Below, piece by piece: positions 20,431-29,555 of a stretch of 64,000 nt of DNA. How positions within the stretch are numbered: position 1 is the stretch's first letter; each line of letters opens with the position of its first letter. This stretch comes from Oceanicola sp. (GTDB lineage Bacteria; Pseudomonadota; Alphaproteobacteria; Rhodobacterales; Rhodobacteraceae). The notes under the pieces are model-generated. The model was not told the DNA's origin and ran no database searches. It was given only the letters and a program-made list of their open reading frames with translations. The stretch covers positions 26,897-90,896 of the forward strand of contig CP051231.1 of assembly GCA_017792405.1 (NCBI GenBank), read 5' to 3'. Position numbers and translations under genes: made by a program.

Positions 20431-20434
<4 letters not shown>

Positions 20435-21192
20435 ACTGGCTGGCGATTGGCGCGATCTACCGTTTCGAGATGTCGCGGTTCTTCCGCACGGTGACGCAGA
20501 GCATCATCTCGCCCGTGCTGTCGACGGTGCTCTACTTCGTGGTCTTCGGCTCGGCCATCGGCGGGCGGATCGAGAGCGTGGAGGGGGTGAGCTACGGCGC
20601 CTTCATCGTGCCGGGCCTCGTGATGCTGACGCTGCTTCAGCAGTCGATCAGCAACGCGAGCTTCGGGATCTACTTTCCGAAGTTCATTGGCACGATCTTC
20701 GAGCTGCTCAGCGCGCCGATGTCGTTCATCGAGATCGTCATCGGCTACGTGGGCGCGGCGGCGACCAAGGCGCTGTTCATCGCGGGGATCATCATGATCA
20801 CGGCGAGCTTTTTTGTGGAACTGAACATCCTGCACCCGGTCTGGATGCTGGCCTTTCTGGTGATGACCGCCGTCAGCTTTGCTCTGCTGGGCTTCATCAT
20901 CGGGATCTGGGCGAAGAATTTCGAGCAGCTCCAGCTCATTCCGCTGCTGGTGGTGACGCCGCTCGTCTTCCTTGGCGGGTCGTTCTACTCGATCTCGATG
21001 CTGCCGCCGGCTTGGGCCACGGTGAGCCACTTCAACCCGGTGCTCTACCTCGTCAGCGGGTTCCGCTGGAGCTTTTTCGGCATCTCGGATGTGCCGGTGG
21101 GCATCTCTCTGGTGGCGGTTGCGGGATTTTTCGTGATCTGCCTCGCGGCAATCTACGCGATCTTCCGCACCGGCTGGCGGATCAAGCCCTGA
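20431..21192 (+). CDS. ABC-2 type exporter, permease subunit
   Basis: The 253-aa YadH-like permease has six predicted membrane helices and the ABC-2 signature near [14 protein letters not shown] and [14 protein letters not shown]. It is translationally coupled to the ATPase gene, so the two form one inner-membrane exporter. Substrate cannot be inferred. A strong hairpin follows at 21199-21237. Confidence 0.94.
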
Positions 21193-21198
21193 TATTTC

Positions 21199-21237
21199 GG
21201 CGCGCGCCGGGCGGGGGAGGACAACCCGGCGCGCGCC
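21199..21237. terminator. Perfect 13-bp hairpin between convergent genes
   Basis: GGCGCGCGCCGGG (21199-21211) and CCCGGCGCGCGCC (21225-21237) pair perfectly over a 13-nt loop. It lies between the rightward ABC permease and the leftward HExxH gene and probably ends both transcripts. There is no T-run on the + side. Confidence 0.6.
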
Positions 21238-21253
21238 CCGACGGGGACGTTTT

Positions 21254-21838
21254 TCAGACCCCGTCGTAACTCTCGACCGTGCCGAAGCGGTGCTTGTAGT
21301 CCATCTTCGGCTCGTCCTTCATGGCCTGCACGAGGCCAGCGCAATCGGCATCGGTCAGCTCGAAGCATTTGCCCGCGCGGCCCCGGATCACCTCCCACGC
21401 CGCAATGGGCGGGCCTTCGGTGAAGGGGCAGGGCGCACCGGCGTCATAGGCCGCCGCGTTCAGCCCGTGGACGTAGAGCGCCTGCGCGACATAGGCCGCG
21501 GCCTCGGATTGCTCGACATACATGTGCAGCCGCTCGATATCGAAGAGGGCGTGCACGCTCTCGTGCAGGATCAGCCCTTCCAGCAGGCCGCTGCGGGCGC
21601 CGAGGCTCTTGAACCCGAGGTAGAAGGCATTGCCGCCGGGGTCGTAGAAGGCTTTTTCGGTGCCGAGTTGCGGGGCATAGACAGGGGTGATCTTGCCCTC
21701 GACCAGCGCCCCCACCACCTTGCCGAAGCCCTGCCCGGTGACGTGGCCTGTGGCGTACGAAAAGTGGATGCGCTGGGCGGCATTGGTTGAGAGCACGGCG
21801 ATGATCATGTCGCTGAGCTGCTGGGTCTCGTCGGCCAT
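21254..21838 (-). CDS. Small HExxH protein, paralogue B
   Basis: I do not recognise a named family. The 194-aa protein has a zincin-like motif LHESVHALFD (His92, Glu93, His96) and a glutamate 16 residues after the second His (Glu112 in EQSEAAAYVAQAL), consistent with a gluzincin third ligand. The same motif and spacing occur in the neighbouring 185-aa gene. There is no signal peptide or membrane span. The first 85 residues are beta-rich; the last 70 contain three cysteines. An AGGAGGAGG site precedes the ATG. It is the second gene of the pair, 26 bp after its paralogue. Protease activity is inferred only from the motif. Confidence 0.78.
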   Translation of the reverse strand: MADETQQLSDMIIAVLSTNAAQRIHFSYATGHVTGQGFGKVVGALVEGKITPVYAPQLGTEKAFYDPGGNAFYLGFKSLGARSGLLEGLILHESVHALFDIERLHMYVEQSEAAAYVAQALYVHGLNAAAYDAGAPCPFTEGPPIAAWEVIRGRAGKCFELTDADCAGLVQAMKDEPKMDYKHRFGTVESYDGV

Positions 21839-21864
21839 CGGGCTACCTCCTCCTGCCGTGCGGC

Positions 21865-22422
21865 TCAGGCGATGCCGTCATTGCCGGCGTCGTCGTCGCC
21901 ACGGCCCTGATAGAGGCTGTCGCTTTCGAGCGCCGCGTAGAGCGGGGCCAGCTCCTCACCGGTGAAGGTATGCGCGCCGCCACGGGCGGGCGCGGAGACG
22001 GTGAAGGCGGTGGAGAAGGGCTCGTCGAGTTCGACAGTGCCATTGTCGTCGAAGTGGGCCTTGTTGTCGTGGTAGAACCAGAGCGCCTGCGCGATATAGG
22101 CCAGCGCCTCGGAGACTTTCACGGTCATCGGCTGGTTGATGTAGTCGAAGGCGGCGTGGGTGCTTTCATGCACCACGAGCGCGGCCTTGAAGGTATCGCC
22201 CGAGACCTCCTCGAAGCCCATGTCGAACCGGTTGGGCGTGTAGACCCAGGCGCCGCGCACCCCGGCGGGGCCGTGACGGCGAGCGGTGATGGTGCCATCG
22301 CTGATCTTGTCGCGGACGGGCTGGTAGATGGAGGGCGTCACGTTGCGGCCCTCGACGGTGAAGTTGAGCTGCTGCATGTGCACGGTGGATATCGTGCGGT
22401 TGATCTCCTGAATCAGAGACAT
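21865..22422 (-). CDS. Small HExxH protein, paralogue A
   Basis: This 185-aa protein has VVHESTHAAFD (His85, Glu86, His89) followed by Glu105 in KVSEALAYIAQAL, the same layout as the 194-aa paralogue downstream. Outside the core the two differ strongly, including different C-termini; this one ends in an acidic Gly/Asp tail. No signal peptide is present. It is first in a two-gene leftward unit and has its own 5' region shared with the divergent GNAT gene. The ATG follows AAAGGGATG. Function unknown; a zinc-binding or peptidase fold is the best guess. Confidence 0.78.
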   Translation of the reverse strand: MSLIQEINRTISTVHMQQLNFTVEGRNVTPSIYQPVRDKISDGTITARRHGPAGVRGAWVYTPNRFDMGFEEVSGDTFKAALVVHESTHAAFDYINQPMTVKVSEALAYIAQALWFYHDNKAHFDDNGTVELDEPFSTAFTVSAPARGGAHTFTGEELAPLYAALESDSLYQGRGDDDAGNDGIA

Positions 22423-22519
22423 GGGTCATCCCTTTCAATTGGTTTTGCGCCCGCTACCGGGCGGCTGATATGAATTGTTGCGCCGGTGCGGCTGAAATTT
22501 CCGCGGCGTAAGGCTCTAT

Positions 22520-23044
22520 ATGGGGGCGGGGATGCGCGATTTTAAGATGCAGGCCGAGGTGGCTGGGCCGGATTTTGCCGATTGGCGTGGGTTGCACCGG
22601 CTCTTGGTGGAGAGTTTTGCTTACATGGACGGGCGGATCGACCCGCCCTCGTCGCTCGCCGCGCTGACCCCGGAGGGGCTGGCGGCGAAGGCGGAGCGCG
22701 AGGTGCTGATGCTGGTGCGCTATGGCTCTCGGGTGGTGGCCTGCGGGTTTGCCGCGCCGAAGCGGCCGGTGATGTACCTAGGCAAGCTGGCGGTGACCGA
22801 GGCGCTGCGGGGCCGTGGGCTGATGCGGCAGATGGTGGACCTTGCGGAGCAGATGGCGCGGGACGGCGGCTTTGAGGCGCTGGAGTTGCAGAGCCGGGTG
22901 GAGCTGGTGGAGAACCACGCCGCCTTTGCCGCGCTGGGCTTCGAGGAGATCGGGCGGACGGCGCACGAGGGGTTCGAGCGGCCGACTTCGATCACCTTTC
23001 GCCGCAGCGTGCCCCCTTCCGCCGTGGGGCAAGCGGCTGTATAG
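22520..23044 (+). CDS. GNAT-family N-acetyltransferase
   Basis: The 174-aa protein has the GNAT acetyl-CoA-binding pattern [20 protein letters not shown] (motif A, with RGRGL) and the C-terminal [20 protein letters not shown] segment. It would acetylate an amine on a small molecule or protein; substrate is unknown. The start at 22520 follows a TAAGG site; an alternative ATG is at 22532. rimO begins 7 bp after its stop, so the two are probably co-transcribed. Confidence 0.88.
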   Translation: MGAGMRDFKMQAEVAGPDFADWRGLHRLLVESFAYMDGRIDPPSSLAALTPEGLAAKAEREVLMLVRYGSRVVACGFAAPKRPVMYLGKLAVTEALRGRGLMRQMVDLAEQMARDGGFEALELQSRVELVENHAAFAALGFEEIGRTAHEGFERPTSITFRRSVPPSAVGQAAV

Positions 23045-23051
23045 CGCGGCC

Positions 23052-24428
23052 ATGTCCAGCAATCCGCCCGACCTGCGCCCCGATCTCGCCCCTGCTCCGA
23101 AGTTTGGCGATGCCCCTCGTGAGGGGCAGCCGCGCATTGGGATGGTGTCGCTTGGGTGCCCAAAGGCGCTGGTGGACAGCGAGCGGATATTGACCCGGCT
23201 CAGGGCCGAGGGTTACGGGATTTCGCCCGATTATTCCGGCGCCGATGCGGTGATCGTGAACACCTGCGGGTTTCTGGACTCGGCCAAGGCGGAGAGCCTG
23301 GATGCGATCGGCGAGGCGATGGCGGCCAATGGACGGGTGATCGTGACGGGGTGCCTTGGTGCGGAGCCGGAGTATATTACGGGCGCACATCCGAAGGTGC
23401 TGGCGGTGACCGGGCCGCACCAATACGAGCAGGTGCTGGATGCGGTGCATGCCGCCGTGCCGCCCGCGCCCGATCCGTTCATCGACCTGTTGCCGGCCTC
23501 TGGTGTGAGCCTGACGCCGCGCCACTACAGCTATCTGAAGATCTCGGAGGGCTGTAACCACAAGTGCAAGTTCTGCATCATCCCCGACATGCGCGGGCGG
23601 CTTGTGAGCCGTCCGGCCCATGCGGTGGTGCGCGAGGCGGAGCGGCTGGTGGAGGCGGGGGTGAAGGAGCTGCTGGTGATCTCGCAAGATACCTCGGCCT
23701 ACGGCGTGGATATCAAGCACGCCGAGGAGCGCGGGCACCGGGCGCATATTACGGATCTGGCGCGGGATCTCGGGGGCCTCGGGGCCTGGGTGCGGCTGCA
23801 TTACGTGTACCCCTATCCGCATGTGCGGCAGGTCATTCCGCTGATGGCGGAAGGGCTGGTGCTGCCCTACCTCGATATCCCCTTCCAACATTCGCACCCC
23901 GAGACACTGAAGCGCATGGCCCGGCCTGCGCATGGCGAGAAGACGCTGGAGCGGATCGCCGAGTGGCGGGATATCTGCCCGGAGATCACCCTGCGCTCGA
24001 CCTTCATTGTGGGCTACCCCGGCGAGACCGAGGAAGAGTTCGAGCATCTGCTGGATTGGCTCGACGAGGCGCAGCTGGATCGGGTGGGGTGCTTCCAATA
24101 CGAGAACGTGGCCGGGGCGCGGTCGAACGAGTTGCCGGGCCATGTGCCGGGTGAGGTGAAGCAGGAGCGCTGGGCGCGGTTCATGGAGAAGGCGCAGGCG
24201 ATCAGCGAGGCCAAGCTGGCGACGAAGGTCGGCCAGCGGATGGATGTGATCGTGGACGAGGTGGACGCCGATGGCGTGGCCACCTGCCGGACCAAGGCCG
24301 ATGCGCCGGAGATCGACGGCAACCTCTTTATCGACGAGGGCACCGAGGGGCTGAGCCCCGGTGATATCGTGACCGTCGATGTGGATGAGGCCAGCGAATA
24401 TGACCTGTGGGGGCAGCGGGTCGGCTAG
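23052..24428 (+). CDS. rimO: Ribosomal protein S12 methylthiotransferase
   Basis: The 458-aa radical-SAM enzyme adds a methylthio group to an aspartate of ribosomal protein S12. The N-terminal UPF0004 cysteines are seen in [22 protein letters not shown] and [10 protein letters not shown]; the radical-SAM cluster in CNHKCKFC; a TRAM domain forms the last 65 residues. The start [10 protein letters not shown] at 23052 was chosen because earlier codons lie inside the GNAT gene. Its TAG overlaps the stop of the convergent alaE gene. Confidence 0.95.
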   Translation: MSSNPPDLRPDLAPAPKFGDAPREGQPRIGMVSLGCPKALVDSERILTRLRAEGYGISPDYSGADAVIVNTCGFLDSAKAESLDAIGEAMAANGRVIVTGCLGAEPEYITGAHPKVLAVTGPHQYEQVLDAVHAAVPPAPDPFIDLLPASGVSLTPRHYSYLKISEGCNHKCKFCIIPDMRGRLVSRPAHAVVREAERLVEAGVKELLVISQDTSAYGVDIKHAEERGHRAHITDLARDLGGLGAWVRLHYVYPYPHVRQVIPLMAEGLVLPYLDIPFQHSHPETLKRMARPAHGEKTLERIAEWRDICPEITLRSTFIVGYPGETEEEFEHLLDWLDEAQLDRVGCFQYENVAGARSNELPGHVPGEVKQERWARFMEKAQAISEAKLATKVGQRMDVIVDEVDADGVATCRTKADAPEIDGNLFIDEGTEGLSPGDIVTVDVDEASEYDLWGQRVG

Positions 24429-24832
24429 GCCGGCGTGACCCCGGCGGCGCGGCGGGCCCAATCGAGCAGCAGGCCGTAGGGGCGGCTCAGCAGCACCATC
24501 AGCACGAGGGCGGAGCCGACGGCGGCGGTGATTTGCGCTGGAGTTGCCCCTGCGGCGAGCAGGGTGAGGGCGTAGACCGGGGCCTGAAAGCTGATGAACG
24601 CGGCGATGTCGAGCGCGGTGCGGGCGGCGGCGCGGCGGGGGGCGAAGCGGCGGAAGAGCGTGTCGCGCCACCAGCCGTAGGGGCGGCCCGTGGCGACCAT
24701 CACCGGGATCATCACGAGGCGGGTGAAGAGCACCGCAGCAGGCGCCATTCCGGCGATGAGAAGCTCGGAGAGGGCGGCGACGGTGGTGAAGAACAGGACC
24801 GCCGTCAGGGTATCGACCAGAAACAGGCGCAT
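24425..24832 (-). CDS. alaE: L-alanine exporter AlaE family protein
   Basis: The 135-aa protein has four membrane helices and matches E. coli AlaE by pattern: an N-terminal [20 protein letters not shown], then [21 protein letters not shown], then [18 protein letters not shown] and a C-terminal [12 protein letters not shown]. AlaE exports L-alanine across the inner membrane. The 190 bp upstream holds a hairpin (24918-24949). Convergent overlap of stop codons with rimO is seen. Confidence 0.88.
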   Translation of the reverse strand: MRLFLVDTLTAVLFFTTVAALSELLIAGMAPAAVLFTRLVMIPVMVATGRPYGWWRDTLFRRFAPRRAAARTALDIAAFISFQAPVYALTLLAAGATPAQITAAVGSALVLMVLLSRPYGLLLDWARRAAGVTPA

Positions 24833-24917
24833 GGGTTCGCTCTATCGGCTGGGCCGGGGGCTGCCAAGCCTTGGCACGCGGGGGCGGGTCGGAAACATGC
24901 AGGGGCCACAAACATAC

Positions 24918-24949
24918 AGGGGTCGGTGGCTCCCCAGTCACCGACCCCT
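24918..24949 (-). terminator. 11-bp hairpin upstream of alaE
   Basis: AGGGGTCGGTG (24918-24928) and CACCGACCCCT (24939-24949) form a perfect stem with a 10-nt loop. It lies 74 nt past the end of the leftward DUF6455 gene and 86 nt before the alaE start, so it probably ends the DUF6455 transcript. Confidence 0.55.
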
Positions 24950-25022
24950 TGGGTGCCAGCGGGGCGGCCTTGCTGGCTCCATCCCTCGCCCTCTGCCGGC
25001 ACGTCTGGTTGTTCAATTCGCG

Positions 25023-25385
25023 TCAGCTAGCCGCCTTTCTCAGCAGCCGGTCGGCCCGGGCCATGGCGCGGGTGGAGGCTTCGACGGCCTCATCGGCGGC
25101 GGCGCGGGCCTCTGCCGAGCGGCGGCGCAACTCGGCGAAGCGGCGTTGGTTGATGCAGCGGGGTGGGCAGGCGGCGCCTTGGGGCGGGGCGGTATCGAGG
25201 TTGGCGTCGAGCCAGTCGGCGCAGCCATCGGCCCAGTCGCAGCCGCGGCAGCGCGTGACGATCCCGGCCCAGCCCGCGGGGTTGAGCGCGCCCTCCTCCA
25301 TCGCCTCGGCGAGGTCGGTGCGGGTCGCCTTGGCCATGCCCATGGCCAGCAGGTAGTGGGTGCGTTCGTCTCCGAGGGGTTTCAT
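25023..25385 (-). CDS. DUF6455-like small protein
   Basis: The 120-aa protein has the cysteine pattern CRGCDWADGCADWL in its centre, like the DUF6455 family common in Rhodobacterales, plus CPPRC further on. The start MKPLGDERTH was chosen for the GGAGAAGGA site upstream. The C-terminal third is a charged Ala/Arg helix. The cysteines could bind metal or an iron-sulphur centre, but no role is known. Confidence 0.78.
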   Translation of the reverse strand: MKPLGDERTHYLLAMGMAKATRTDLAEAMEEGALNPAGWAGIVTRCRGCDWADGCADWLDANLDTAPPQGAACPPRCINQRRFAELRRRSAEARAAADEAVEASTRAMARADRLLRKAAS

Positions 25386-25463
25386 GGCGGCACGTCCTTC
25401 TCCGGTTCGCGCCGTCATTTTGCCCCCGGTCGGGAGGGCGGTCTTTGACTCAGGTCAAGCCGC

Positions 25464-25805
25464 CTAGTTGGCGGGCACGAGCCGCTCCAGCGCCTTGCCG
25501 CCCGCCCATGTGCCGTGCAGCTCGCCGGAGGGAGTGATGACGTAGTAAACCGGGTTGGGGTCGCCCCATTGCACGGTGATGACCTTGCCGTCGACAAGGC
25601 CCGCCCCGGCGTAGCTGCTGCTGCCGACTGTCCATGTCATGCTGACGGATCCGCCGTTCTCGACCAGCGAGACGGTGCCGGTGTACTTGGAGCCATTGGG
25701 GTTCATCCCTTCGACGGCGTAGCTGCCGGAGAGGCCCTCGGCCCATGCGGGCAGAGCGCAGAGCGTGGCGGTGGCGAAGGCGGCGAGGGCGCGGCGGGTC
25801 AACAT
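25464..25805 (-). CDS. Small secreted protein
   Basis: The 113-aa product starts with a signal peptide (MLTRRALAAFATATLCALPA, cleavage near AWAEG) followed by a glycine-rich beta domain of about 85 residues, with YAVEGMNPNGSKYTG and a C-terminal GELHGTWAGG. It should be periplasmic or exported. The start at 25805 follows AGGACC. I do not recognise a family; the GTWAGG end resembles small beta-barrel lipid- or matrix-binding folds, which is a guess. The next gene, dgkA, runs in the same direction 54 bp upstream. Confidence 0.75.
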   Translation of the reverse strand: MLTRRALAAFATATLCALPAWAEGLSGSYAVEGMNPNGSKYTGTVSLVENGGSVSMTWTVGSSSYAGAGLVDGKVITVQWGDPNPVYYVITPSGELHGTWAGGKALERLVPAN

Positions 25806-25859
25806 GGGCTTGGTCCTGAATGGGTGCTTTGAATGGGCCGAGTGTGCCCGCACCGAGGC

Positions 25860-26222
25860 TCAGAGAGCAAGCCCCACGAGGATAACCACCCATGCGATTG
25901 CGAGGGCCACGGCCGAGAGCGCTACTGCGGCGGAAGCGGTATCCTTGGCCTGTTTGGCGAGCGGGTGGCGCTCCATCGAGATGTGGTCGACGGTGCGCTC
26001 GATGGCGGTGTTGAGGCATTCGAAGGCGAACACCAGCACGCCGCCCATCAGCAACAGGGCGGTTTCACCGGCGGTTATGGGCAGCAGCAGGGCGACGATG
26101 GCGGAGATGGCGTAGGCGATGATCCACTGTTTGAGCGAGTGCTCGGTGTGCCAGACGTGGGCCAGACCCTCCCAACTCCAGCGGGTGCGGAGCCAGATGC
26201 GCCTGATCTGCTGTTTCAACAT
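25860..26222 (-). CDS. dgkA: Diacylglycerol kinase
   Basis: The 120-aa membrane enzyme phosphorylates diacylglycerol to phosphatidate, recycling lipid from periplasmic glucan or LPS modification. Three helices are predicted, and the family motif is visible in VFAFECLNTAIERTVD with the catalytic glutamates. The N-terminal amphipathic helix RIWLRTRWSWEGL fits DgkA. Length matches. Confidence 0.93.
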   Translation of the reverse strand: MLKQQIRRIWLRTRWSWEGLAHVWHTEHSLKQWIIAYAISAIVALLLPITAGETALLLMGGVLVFAFECLNTAIERTVDHISMERHPLAKQAKDTASAAVALSAVALAIAWVVILVGLAL

Positions 26223-26333
26223 CCTGCCTGCCTCGCGCCGTTCCCCTGCTGTTTTACATAGACCCGAGGGCGCGTGTTTTGAAGCCGCAGCCCCCGGCGC
26301 GGACGGATTTGCACCGGGGGTGGCGCGGAGGCG

Positions 26334-27047
26334 CTACATGTTGGCGGCGGTGCGGCGGACCGTTTCGATCCGCGAGGCGTTGGGCGGGTGCGAGCCGAGG
26401 AACACATCTCCGGGGTCGGGAATGCGGGTGAAAAACTGCGCGCCGCGCACCGGATCGTAGCCGGCGCGCTTGGCGATGATGGTGCCCACCGCATCGGCCT
26501 CCAGCTCGAACTCCTTGGAGAAGCGCCGCGCCCCGATGCCCGCGCCGACGCGGGTGGCGGCCTCGACCGCCGCATCGCCGCCGCCGCCCACGCCCACGAG
26601 CGTGCCCAGCACCAGCGCGCCGAAGGTGGCGCTCTCGCGGGTTCGGGGGATGTGCTCCTTGATGTGGTGGGCGGCCTCATGGCCGAGGATGAAGGCGAGC
26701 TCATCCTGATTGCGGGCATCTGCGATCAGCGCCAGCGTAAAGGCGATCACCGGGCGGCCGTTTTTGTCTTCGGTCTGGTAGGCGTTGGCGGGTTGGCCGC
26801 GACGGTCATCGACGATGATGAGAAAGTCGCAATTGGCGCGGGGCAGGCGGGCGCGGCACTCGCGCTCGGCCACCGGCTCGACCCGGTTGACCACCGTCAC
26901 GAAGTTGCGGGCGGCGGTGTTGGCATCGAACCGGGAGGGCGTGGCGGTGGCGGGGCCGGGCTGCGCCGGGGGCTGCTCGGGCACCGTGATCTCGGTGCAG
27001 CCGGCCAGAAGCGCGGCAGCGGCAAGCGCGATTGCGGGGAATTTCAT
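26334..27047 (-). CDS. M48-family metallopeptidase lipoprotein
   Basis: The 237-aa protein has a lipoprotein signal with lipobox LLAGC and an M48 peptidase domain. The zinc motif is GHEAAHHIKEH and the third ligand glutamate lies in EFELEADAVGT, as in BepA/LoiP-type periplasmic proteases. Its place in the envelope suggests protein quality control. The start MKFPAIALAAA was chosen since it begins the lipoprotein signal. A hairpin with CCCCCGG/CCGGGGG arms (26291-26320) follows the stop. Confidence 0.9.
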   Translation of the reverse strand: MKFPAIALAAAALLAGCTEITVPEQPPAQPGPATATPSRFDANTAARNFVTVVNRVEPVAERECRARLPRANCDFLIIVDDRRGQPANAYQTEDKNGRPVIAFTLALIADARNQDELAFILGHEAAHHIKEHIPRTRESATFGALVLGTLVGVGGGGDAAVEAATRVGAGIGARRFSKEFELEADAVGTIIAKRAGYDPVRGAQFFTRIPDPGDVFLGSHPPNASRIETVRRTAANM

Positions 27048-27162
27048 GCGGGGCCTCGTTTCGGCTGCTCGGTGTTGCACGGGAGCCTAGCAGGCCACGG
27101 GCGGGTGCAGTAGCCCCAAGAGGCCCCCCGGCGGCGCATTGCCGGGGCCGCGCGTTTCGCGG

Positions 27163-27191
27163 CTGACAGCCCCGGGTGGCCGGGCTAGGCT
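27163..27191 (+). promoter_or_regulatory. Promoter for a probable leaderless mRNA
   Basis: CTGACA (27163-27168) and TAGGCT (27186-27191) are spaced by exactly 17 bp, and the ATG of the 80-aa gene begins seven bases after the -10. The transcript would start at or next to the ATG. No ribosome site is present. Confidence 0.55.
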
Positions 27192-27197
27192 GCGGAT

Positions 27198-27440
27198 ATG
27201 TTTACCATCGAACACGAATTCGACGCGACGGTCATTACACTGGTCGATGAAGGCGGCTCACATCTTCAGGAGGATGTGACCATTCAGGCCTTCGAGGATT
27301 GCGTGATCGTCGAGCAGCTCGACACGCGGCTGGACGAGGTGCAGAAGATCACGCTTTCGCTCACCCAGATCCGCGATCTGGCGGCGGCGCTGGACCTGCC
27401 CGAAGGGGTGTATCAGCTGCGGCCCGCATCGCAGGGCTGA
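27198..27440 (+). CDS. Conserved small hypothetical protein, 80 aa
   Basis: The protein is acidic, soluble, and beta-rich (FDATVITLVDEGG, VTIQAFEDCVIVEQL). The last 30 residues contain SLTQIRDLAAALDLPEGVYQL. Similar short proteins occur widely in Rhodobacteraceae, but I know no function. The start is supported by the well-spaced promoter immediately before it and by lack of any upstream in-frame alternative. It stands alone between the M48 gene and the flagellar cluster. Confidence 0.72.
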   Translation: MFTIEHEFDATVITLVDEGGSHLQEDVTIQAFEDCVIVEQLDTRLDEVQKITLSLTQIRDLAAALDLPEGVYQLRPASQG

Positions 27441-27473
27441 GCGGGGCCAGAGCCGCAGGTTTTTCCGGGCGGC

Positions 27474-28637
27474 TTAGCGCAGGAGCGTGGTGAAGAGGCT
27501 GCCGGAGCTGACACCGCTGAGGATTTGCAGCGCCGCGCTGGTGCCGCCACCGGTGGAGGCGCCGCCGTTCAGCTCGGTGCGCACGAGGTAGAGGCGGATC
27601 AGCTCTTCGCGCGCCTCCGGGTCGGTGAATTGGGAGACATCATCGCTGCCGAAGAGCGCCTGCGCCCGCTGCTTGTAAACATCGAGCTGCCGGTCGAGAT
27701 CGAGCGCGGGGAAGGCATCGGGGAGGCCGAATGCGGTGTCGAACACTTCGCGCAGGGCGGAGGTGCCCATGACCTTGAACCACATCGTATCATTGGCATC
27801 GTCCGGGTCGGCGGCGAGGCCGGGCATCTCACGCTCGAAGTTGAGGGCAACGCGCAGCTCCTGCGCCTGTTCGCCCACGCCCAGCTCGAACTGGCGGGTG
27901 GTGTAGGCCGCCTTGATGGTGTCGATGAAGCCGGTCATCTGCTCGGCCGGGCGCCCCTCGAAGAGGCCGACGATGCGCTGGCGCAGAACCTCGATCTGGG
28001 TGGCGTCCGGCAGGGCATCCAAGCCCTCGGCCACGTTGAAGGCGGAGAGCACCGAGGCGCGCAGGCGCGGGTTGCCCATGACATCGGACCAGAGGCTATC
28101 GACCTGCTTGCGGAGGGTGGCCTCGCCCTCGGGGTCTCGCTCCTCGGCGGCCATGAGGGTGGTCAGCTCATCGAGGGTGTAGACCAGTTCCATCGCCTGA
28201 TCGCCCGCCTCCTGCCGCGCACGGGGCGGCAGGGTATCGGTGCCGGCGCGGATCTGGTCTTCGACGGCGCTGAAGCCGTTGTTCGGGGTCTGGTATTCGC
28301 CGAAACCGAAGGCCTTGGCGAGGTCGTGGTAGCGGGTGTCGGAGAGGCGGTTGGCGAGCGCGCGCTCGTCGGTGGTGCCCTCCTCCAGCACCTTGCGGAT
28401 GAAGTACTTGTTGTCGATGTCGTCCGAGAGGCCAAAGGCGCCGAGCGCGACGCGGAGCAGGCGGAAGTCGCTCACCAGATCCTCGGCGGTCTTCACCTTG
28501 GCGATGCGTTCCTCGAACTCGGCCATGTCGCGCCGGACCGTGGCCGAATTGGCGAGCGCCTCCTGCTGGTTCTCCTGCGTGCGCTGGAGAAACTGCCAGC
28601 CGAGGTAGCCGCCAAGGGGGACGATGGGGGTGAACAT
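27474..28637 (-). CDS. DUF1217 flagellar protein
   Basis: The 387-aa protein is a member, by pattern, of the DUF1217 family found in alphaproteobacterial flagellar clusters. It is built of repeated helical units with segments such as LLRVALGAFGLSDDIDNKYFIRKVLEEG and LRVALNFEREMPGL. It begins at the flbT stop (ATGA overlap) and is the last gene of fliC-flaF-flbT-DUF1217. Its function is not established; export through the flagellar apparatus has been suggested for relatives. Confidence 0.85.
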   Translation of the reverse strand: MFTPIVPLGGYLGWQFLQRTQENQQEALANSATVRRDMAEFEERIAKVKTAEDLVSDFRLLRVALGAFGLSDDIDNKYFIRKVLEEGTTDERALANRLSDTRYHDLAKAFGFGEYQTPNNGFSAVEDQIRAGTDTLPPRARQEAGDQAMELVYTLDELTTLMAAEERDPEGEATLRKQVDSLWSDVMGNPRLRASVLSAFNVAEGLDALPDATQIEVLRQRIVGLFEGRPAEQMTGFIDTIKAAYTTRQFELGVGEQAQELRVALNFEREMPGLAADPDDANDTMWFKVMGTSALREVFDTAFGLPDAFPALDLDRQLDVYKQRAQALFGSDDVSQFTDPEAREELIRLYLVRTELNGGASTGGGTSAALQILSGVSSGSLFTTLLR

Positions 28638-29089
28638 CAGGAGGGTTTCACGCTGGGGGGCAGGGCGGCGGGGGCCGGGTTGGCTGCCACGCCCTGTGCC
28701 GCGATCAGCCGTTCCTCGCGGGGGATGAGGGTGCGCAGGGCCTTGAGCGCCTGATAATGCTGGCCCTCGCGCACCGCCATGGTGGCAGCGTCGAGCTGGC
28801 TGCGGCTGTCATGGTCGGTGAAGACCTGGCTCAGCTGCTCGATCCCGCGCATCAGCTGAATATCGGCGTCGGCGGGTGCGGTATCGCCCGAGAGCACGAG
28901 CTGGGCGATGTAAGCCACCCGTTTCACCGGGGTCTTGGCCTCCTCGGGGTGGATCGCATCGCGCAGCCGCAGGATGTTGGCGCCGGGGGTGACGATGGAG
29001 AGCCGCGAGCGGCGGTCGCCGTTTTCGATCACCGCGCCGTTGATCAGCACCCGCTCCTTGGGGCTGAGCTTGAGGACGAGACCGCTCAT
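28637..29089 (-). CDS. flbT: Flagellin mRNA regulator FlbT
   Basis: The 150-aa protein has the FlbT pattern LVLKLSPKERVLINGAVIENG and YYALKALRxLIPRE-type end (QALKALRTLIPREERL). In Caulobacter FlbT binds the 5' leader of flagellin mRNA and blocks its translation until hook assembly is complete. It overlaps flaF and DUF1217 by four bases each, so all are co-translated. The flagellin gene upstream has a long structured leader that could be its target. Confidence 0.93.
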   Translation of the reverse strand: MSGLVLKLSPKERVLINGAVIENGDRRSRLSIVTPGANILRLRDAIHPEEAKTPVKRVAYIAQLVLSGDTAPADADIQLMRGIEQLSQVFTDHDSRSQLDAATMAVREGQHYQALKALRTLIPREERLIAAQGVAANPAPAALPPSVKPS

Positions 29090-29511
29090 TTGACCGCTCC
29101 GCCCGCGGCGGCGGCACTTGCCACGGGGGGCTCGGAAGCCTTGGGCGCGGCGGGGGCGGGTGCGCTGCCGAGGCCGCGCATGACGGCCATGTTGATCTCG
29201 ATCAGCGGCACCACGTTGGCCTTGCGGCGCAGCACCTTGGAGGAGTGCTGGGCGGTGAAGCGGGCGAGGTAGAAGATGCGGGCGCGCAGATCGGGGGTGA
29301 GGCCATTGTCATTGTCGGCCACATCGGCGGCGAGCGCCGTCCAGAGCTGGCGATTTTCATGCACGGCATTGGCCAGTGCATTGAAGGTTCTGGAGCCTTT
29401 AAGGCGGGCGGTGACCCGGCTGAAGGCTGCGTATTCGGTGCCGCGATGGGTGCGCAGCGGGGCCTGCTGGCCGGAGGAGTAGGCGCTTTGCGCCAGTTGT
29501 GCGGAGTTCAA
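29086..29511 (-). CDS. flaF: Flagellin synthesis regulator FlaF
   Basis: The 141-aa protein matches FlaF: an N-terminal YSSGQQAPLRTHRGTEYAAFSRVTARL and the AxHENRQLWTALAADVAD helix. FlaF works opposite to FlbT in Caulobacter, promoting flagellin synthesis or secretion. The last 30 residues are an Ala/Pro tail. It lies 103 bp after fliC and is coupled to flbT by overlap. Confidence 0.93.
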   Translation of the reverse strand: MNSAQLAQSAYSSGQQAPLRTHRGTEYAAFSRVTARLKGSRTFNALANAVHENRQLWTALAADVADNDNGLTPDLRARIFYLARFTAQHSSKVLRRKANVVPLIEINMAVMRGLGSAPAPAAPKASEPPVASAAAAGGAVK

Positions 29512-29555
29512 GGCTCTGTCCTTCCACGCGAGGGAAACTTAGGTGAGGAGAGCGT

